Below the pieces are notes generated by a model. It made no database searches. It was given only the letters and a program-made list of their open reading frames with translations, and had not been told where the DNA came from. Positions 34,404 to 37,268 of a DNA stretch of 37,268 bases are shown piece by piece. Origin of the DNA: Chitinophagaceae bacterium (GTDB lineage: Bacteria; Bacteroidota; Bacteroidia; Chitinophagales; Chitinophagaceae); the NCBI GenBank assembly GCA_019752295.1, contig JAIEMK010000073.1:1-37268 (forward strand). The letters are read 5' to 3'. A program made the translations under genes and the position numbers. Every line of letters begins with the position of its first letter. Positions within the stretch are counted from its first letter, which is position 1.

Positions 34404-34488
34404 GTCGTAAAGTTAAGAGAATGCCTCAAATAGCTAGGCAGTTTTGTAGCAATACTCCTACAACAGATACAATATTCTTGTTACAATA

Positions 34489-34520
34489 TTGCCTTGAAAT
34501 TAGTAGCAATTTTGACTTTG
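34489..34520 (+). promoter_or_regulatory. Putative Bacteroidota promoter
   Basis: A TTG at 34489-34491 and TGACTTTG at 34513-34520 (one base off TAnnTTTG) are separated by 21 bases, the right spacing for a -33/-7 pair. An inverted repeat CAATATT/AATATTG (34470-34476, 34485-34491) overlaps the -33 element and could be an operator. The predicted start is near 34527. Confidence 0.4.
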
Positions 34521-34576
34521 TAACTGAAGAGCGAGTTTAAAATACTCTGCAATAAATATTATAATATAACCCCTAT

Positions 34577-34768
34577 ATGAAAAGTTATTCAAGCCCGAAT
34601 AATCCTATTAAAACCCAAATTGCTATTAGAAGCAATTCTGCAGGTGTATCAGGAAATAATGCAGGTTCAAAGAAATATATCAACTTATTTTTTAAAGATT
34701 TTACTAGCCTCAAGGCTTACTTATCACATCGGTTCTGGGAAGCTAACCAAATAACTGATCAAGTCTGA
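34577..34768 (+). CDS. Possible small protein before a terminator
   Basis: This 63-codon ORF lies between a putative promoter (34489-34520) and a strong terminator (34819-34847). The product is polar and serine/asparagine-rich (MKSYSSPNNPIKTQIAIRSN) and resembles no family I know. The same transcript could instead be a small non-coding RNA. I found nothing else of note in the 535 bases between porZ and the PAS-receiver gene. Confidence 0.3.
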   Translation: MKSYSSPNNPIKTQIAIRSNSAGVSGNNAGSKKYINLFFKDFTSLKAYLSHRFWEANQITDQV

Positions 34769-34818
34769 ACTAGTAAATTGATGGTGTAGCAATTAGGGGT
34801 GCTCCCCATCAAGATTAG

Positions 34819-34847
34819 AATCCCCTCCTTTTCAGGAGGGGATTTTT
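34819..34847 (+). terminator. Strong rho-independent terminator
   Basis: AATCCCCTCCT (34819-34829) pairs perfectly with AGGAGGGGATT (34834-34844) over a TTTC loop and is followed by T residues. It ends a short plus-strand transcript before the PAS-receiver gene. Confidence 0.9.
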
Positions 34848-34938
34848 CGTTAAATCAACCGGTTTAGAGCTGTATAGATTTAAAATAATGAGTATGTTTA
34901 ATTTTTATAGCAGTCATTGGGATGATAAATAAAATTAT

Positions 34939-35742
34939 ATGCGCGCACAATTTTTATACGATTATAAAATGGAAGAACAAAACAAGCTGATGAATCAGAT
35001 CATCAGCGGCTTAGATGATTTGATTTTTATTCTCGATGTGGATGCCCAGAAAGCGGTATTTCATAATGGTGCTTTCGAACAATTTTCTACATGGGAGTCT
35101 TTGATTCTTTCATCGAATATGTATGAAGCCATCAAAACAAAACTTTATCCGCAGGATATTGGAGGATTCATAAAATTATCCAGAGATATCAGGTCGATGA
35201 AAGAAGGCGATACGATTATTTGTGATTTGCACATTTTGAATATGCCTGAAGTATATGGTCTGTATCAGTTTCATATTTCGTTGTTTAGAACAACCGATCA
35301 AAAACCTGAATTGGTATTGTGCAAAATCAAAACCATCAAGGATCATGTTAAACTAAAAGAGTTGATTGGTCCCATCAGTATTTATAAAAAAATTATTTTG
35401 GTGGATGATGATAGTCTTACCAATATTCTCAACAAAAAAATCATCAATGCGATTCTTCCCAAGGCAGATATTGAAGTGTTTCTGGATGTAGATGATGCGT
35501 TAGATTATTTAAAACTAAACGACAAAAACGGCGACTTCTTGGTATTTCTTGACATCAATTTTCCGGGAAGAAACGGATGGGATTTTATGGATGACTATTC
35601 TTACTTCCCTGTAAAATCAAAAGTAATCATGTTGTCATCCTCAATTGTTCAGAAAGACAGAAATAAGGCAATGGGTTATAAAGATGTATTGCAATACGTG
35701 AGCAAGCCATTGTCATTTACTTTTTTAGAAACCGTACTCTAG
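34939..35742 (+). CDS. PAS-receiver domain protein without output domain
   Basis: At 267 residues this has an N-terminal part (about 15-130) that looks like a PAS fold (SGLDDLIFILDVDAQKAVFHNGAF, then LYQFHISLFRT). The C-terminal part (about 150-267) is a receiver domain with acidic pocket Asp156-Asp157 in LVDDDS, phosphoacceptor Asp205 in FLDINFPGRNGW, Ser in MLSSS and Lys256 in VSKPLSF. No histidine kinase or DNA-binding domain is present, so it should act through protein contacts, as a phosphate sink or shuttle. The start may also be the ATG at 34969 (MEEQNKLM). It ends 12 bases before the convergent NarL-type regulator and may work with that pair. Confidence 0.78.
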   Translation: MRAQFLYDYKMEEQNKLMNQIISGLDDLIFILDVDAQKAVFHNGAFEQFSTWESLILSSNMYEAIKTKLYPQDIGGFIKLSRDIRSMKEGDTIICDLHILNMPEVYGLYQFHISLFRTTDQKPELVLCKIKTIKDHVKLKELIGPISIYKKIILVDDDSLTNILNKKIINAILPKADIEVFLDVDDALDYLKLNDKNGDFLVFLDINFPGRNGWDFMDDYSYFPVKSKVIMLSSSIVQKDRNKAMGYKDVLQYVSKPLSFTFLETVL

Positions 35743-35754
35743 CAAGTGTCGGAA

Positions 35755-36405
35755 CTATACATCAATAATTCCATGTCTGATTGCAAATATGGCGAGACCG
35801 GTTCTTGTTTTAATTTGTAATTTCTTGAAAAGATTATCCCGGTAAGTATCGATGGTTCTGGGACTCAGATTCATCTCTTCTGCAATTTCTTTATAGGTTT
35901 TGTCGGTGCAGATCCATTTTAGGAAAGCCAATTCGTTTTCTGTAATAGAATGAAGCGGTAATGCTTGTGTATCAATTGTTTCTTCCTGATTAATATAGTG
36001 CATCAACTTATTACTAACCAGATCGTTGATGAAATAGCCCGAATCGCGAATGCTATTGAGTGCCTTGCGAAAAATTTTAGGATTGCTGTCTTTTAAAATA
36101 TAACCTCTTGCGCCATTTTTCAACATCCTGATAATTGCACTATCATTTTCGAGCATACTTAAAACCAACACTTTTGTATCGGGCAGATTGGCTTTAATCC
36201 AGGCGGCGGTTTCGTAACCATCCATCACTGGCATGGTAATATCGAGCAAAACAATATCCGGTACCGGTTTGTTTTTAAGGTTCTGAATCATTACCTGACC
36301 ATTGTCGGCTTCTAAAATCACACGGTAGCCTTCAAAGGTATTTACAATTGCGGCTAAGCCTGATCGTAAAAGCTCGTGGTCGTCAACAAGTGCAATAGTT
36401 GTCAT
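35755..36405 (-). CDS. NarL/FixJ-family response regulator
   Basis: This 216-residue DNA-binding response regulator has a receiver domain with Asp8-Asp9, phosphoacceptor Asp55 in VLLDITMPV, Ser83 in VLSML and Lys105 in ILKDSNP. The LuxR-type helix-turn-helix lies near residues 150-210 (ITENELAFLKWICTDKTYKEIAEEM, then SPRTIDTYRDNLFKKL). The ATG overlaps the stop of the kinase gene by 4 bases, so they form an operon and a cognate pair. Genes under its control are unknown. Confidence 0.93.
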   Translation of the reverse strand: MTTIALVDDHELLRSGLAAIVNTFEGYRVILEADNGQVMIQNLKNKPVPDIVLLDITMPVMDGYETAAWIKANLPDTKVLVLSMLENDSAIIRMLKNGARGYILKDSNPKIFRKALNSIRDSGYFINDLVSNKLMHYINQEETIDTQALPLHSITENELAFLKWICTDKTYKEIAEEMNLSPRTIDTYRDNLFKKLQIKTRTGLAIFAIRHGIIDV

Positions 36406-37202
36406 TTAGAATTCTGTTGATTTGTTACTTCAAAAATAATGGATGTTCCCTTCCCCTCAATGCTATTTACTTTAACGGTTGCATTTATCAGGTTAGCTCT
36501 GGCAAAAATATTCTGCAGTCCGATCCCTGTTTTATTATCCTGCAATTTTGTGGTATCAAAACCCTTGCCATTATCTGTAATGGATACTAGGCATGATTTT
36601 GCGTTTTTTGCCTTTATTTCCATAATAATATTCGCGGCCATCGCGTGTTTAATAATATTATGCAAAACCTCTTGCACCATCCGGTAAAGGATTAATGAAT
36701 GGTCGTTATTCATGAAGGAAAGCGCTGCAACCTCCTGACATTTGAATTCAGTACTGAATTTGGCGGTTTTATCGATCTGTTGAAGCAGCGACTTCAGGCC
36801 TTCCACAATTCCAATTTCTTGTAAACGATTGCTGTTCAGATTATGGCTAAGGGTTCTTAAATCGCTAATCACTTTCCCCAGTAATTCATCGGTATTGTTT
36901 AAGTGTATTTCAGGAGATTTTTCAGAGAGCACATTTAGATTAAGTCGTACAAGACTTAGTACCTGGCCGATATTGTCGTGTATTTCCTGACTGATATAAT
37001 TAAAAGTATGTTCCTGTATCTCTAATTGGGTATTCAACAGGGTTTGTTCAAAACGGTTACGCATTTCCTCTTTTTCCATTTTGTATTTACGCTGTCGGCG
37101 TAAAAAGAAGAAAACAAGGATCATTAAGAAAATTCCGATCAGTACAAAAAATACCGACGCGACTACGATGGTGATAAGAAGCTCGTCCTGTTGTTTCGGC
37201 AT
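36402..37202 (-). CDS. NarX/DegS-type sensor histidine kinase
   Basis: This small sensor kinase of the HisKA_3 type has 266 residues. A single N-terminal membrane segment (about 8-34) leaves almost no extracytoplasmic part. A coiled-coil stretch leads to the dimerisation helix with His75 in SQEIHDNIGQVLSLVRL. The ATPase domain has the N box (EVLHNIIKHA), the G1 box (DNGKGFD) and the G2 segment (KTGIGLQNI). The lack of a sensor domain suggests it responds to membrane state or to a partner protein such as the PAS-receiver protein nearby. Its start at 37202 is close to the right edge of the window; only 66 bases of upstream DNA are visible and no clear promoter is present in them. Confidence 0.92.
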   Translation of the reverse strand: MPKQQDELLITIVVASVFFVLIGIFLMILVFFFLRRQRKYKMEKEEMRNRFEQTLLNTQLEIQEHTFNYISQEIHDNIGQVLSLVRLNLNVLSEKSPEIHLNNTDELLGKVISDLRTLSHNLNSNRLQEIGIVEGLKSLLQQIDKTAKFSTEFKCQEVAALSFMNNDHSLILYRMVQEVLHNIIKHAMAANIIMEIKAKNAKSCLVSITDNGKGFDTTKLQDNKTGIGLQNIFARANLINATVKVNSIEGKGTSIIFEVTNQQNSK

Positions 37203-37268
37203 AAAATAAATGAAATACTGAAAGAAGTATACAATACCAAATTTAAGGTCTGATTGATAAACTTATAA

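Noticed and set aside
34408..34415. Minus-strand TAACTTTA as -7 box of porZ
   Set aside because: It is five bases from the start codon and has no -33 partner at the correct spacing.

Overview
The window looks like a chromosomal segment of a Bacteroidota bacterium, probably Chitinophagaceae or a close relative. The signs are a low-GC genome, Bacteroidota-type -7 boxes (TAnnTTTG) in front of several genes, weak or absent Shine-Dalgarno sequences, a PorZ-type type IX secretion protein with a C-terminal sorting domain, the long form of IspG with an inserted middle domain, and fused isobutyryl-CoA mutase. Family calls were made by reading translated motifs, without a database search.

Layout. 1-2567: a sensor kinase/OmpR-type regulator pair. 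2594-3727 (-): a GH53 galactanase lipoprotein. 3780-10416 (+): a tightly packed run of kbl, a class D beta-lactamase, ispG, nadB and an LpxL-type acyltransferase, closed by a terminator. 10477-12328 (-): an MBL-fold/rhodanese persulfide-dioxygenase-like protein and its ArsR-type neighbour. 12423-15785: tsaB, a short 3-hydroxyacyl-CoA dehydrogenase-like protein, ridA, aldose 1-epimerase and a GNAT acetyltransferase.

15829-23402 is a visibly AT-richer accessory island and the most interesting part. It holds a small double-glycine-leader peptide with a glycine-rich hydrophobic core, between two nearly identical copies of a secreted 415-residue protein. These are followed by a YbaB/EbfC-like protein, an HlyD-type adaptor, a C39-peptidase ABC transporter and a tiny three-segment membrane protein. 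I read this as an export cassette for a bacteriocin-like peptide: the C39 domain would cut the leader after Gly-Gly, the ABC/HlyD pair would move the core out, and the tiny membrane protein could give immunity. The two 415-residue genes come from a tandem duplication. They share about 768 bp without a difference next to a strongly diverged patch, and both start codons sit inside the same imperfect palindrome.

23564-30157: icmF (fused isobutyryl-CoA mutase), a secreted protein of unknown function, and a YncE-like propeller/phosphoesterase fusion. 30154-31847 is a second AT-rich patch with an outer-membrane barrel fragment, a short ORF with a terminator, and a lipoprotein. 32043-34403 (-): porZ. 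34489-37202: a possible small transcript, a PAS-receiver protein, and a NarL/NarX-type two-component pair on the minus strand. I saw no rRNA, tRNA, CRISPR array, transposase or integrase.
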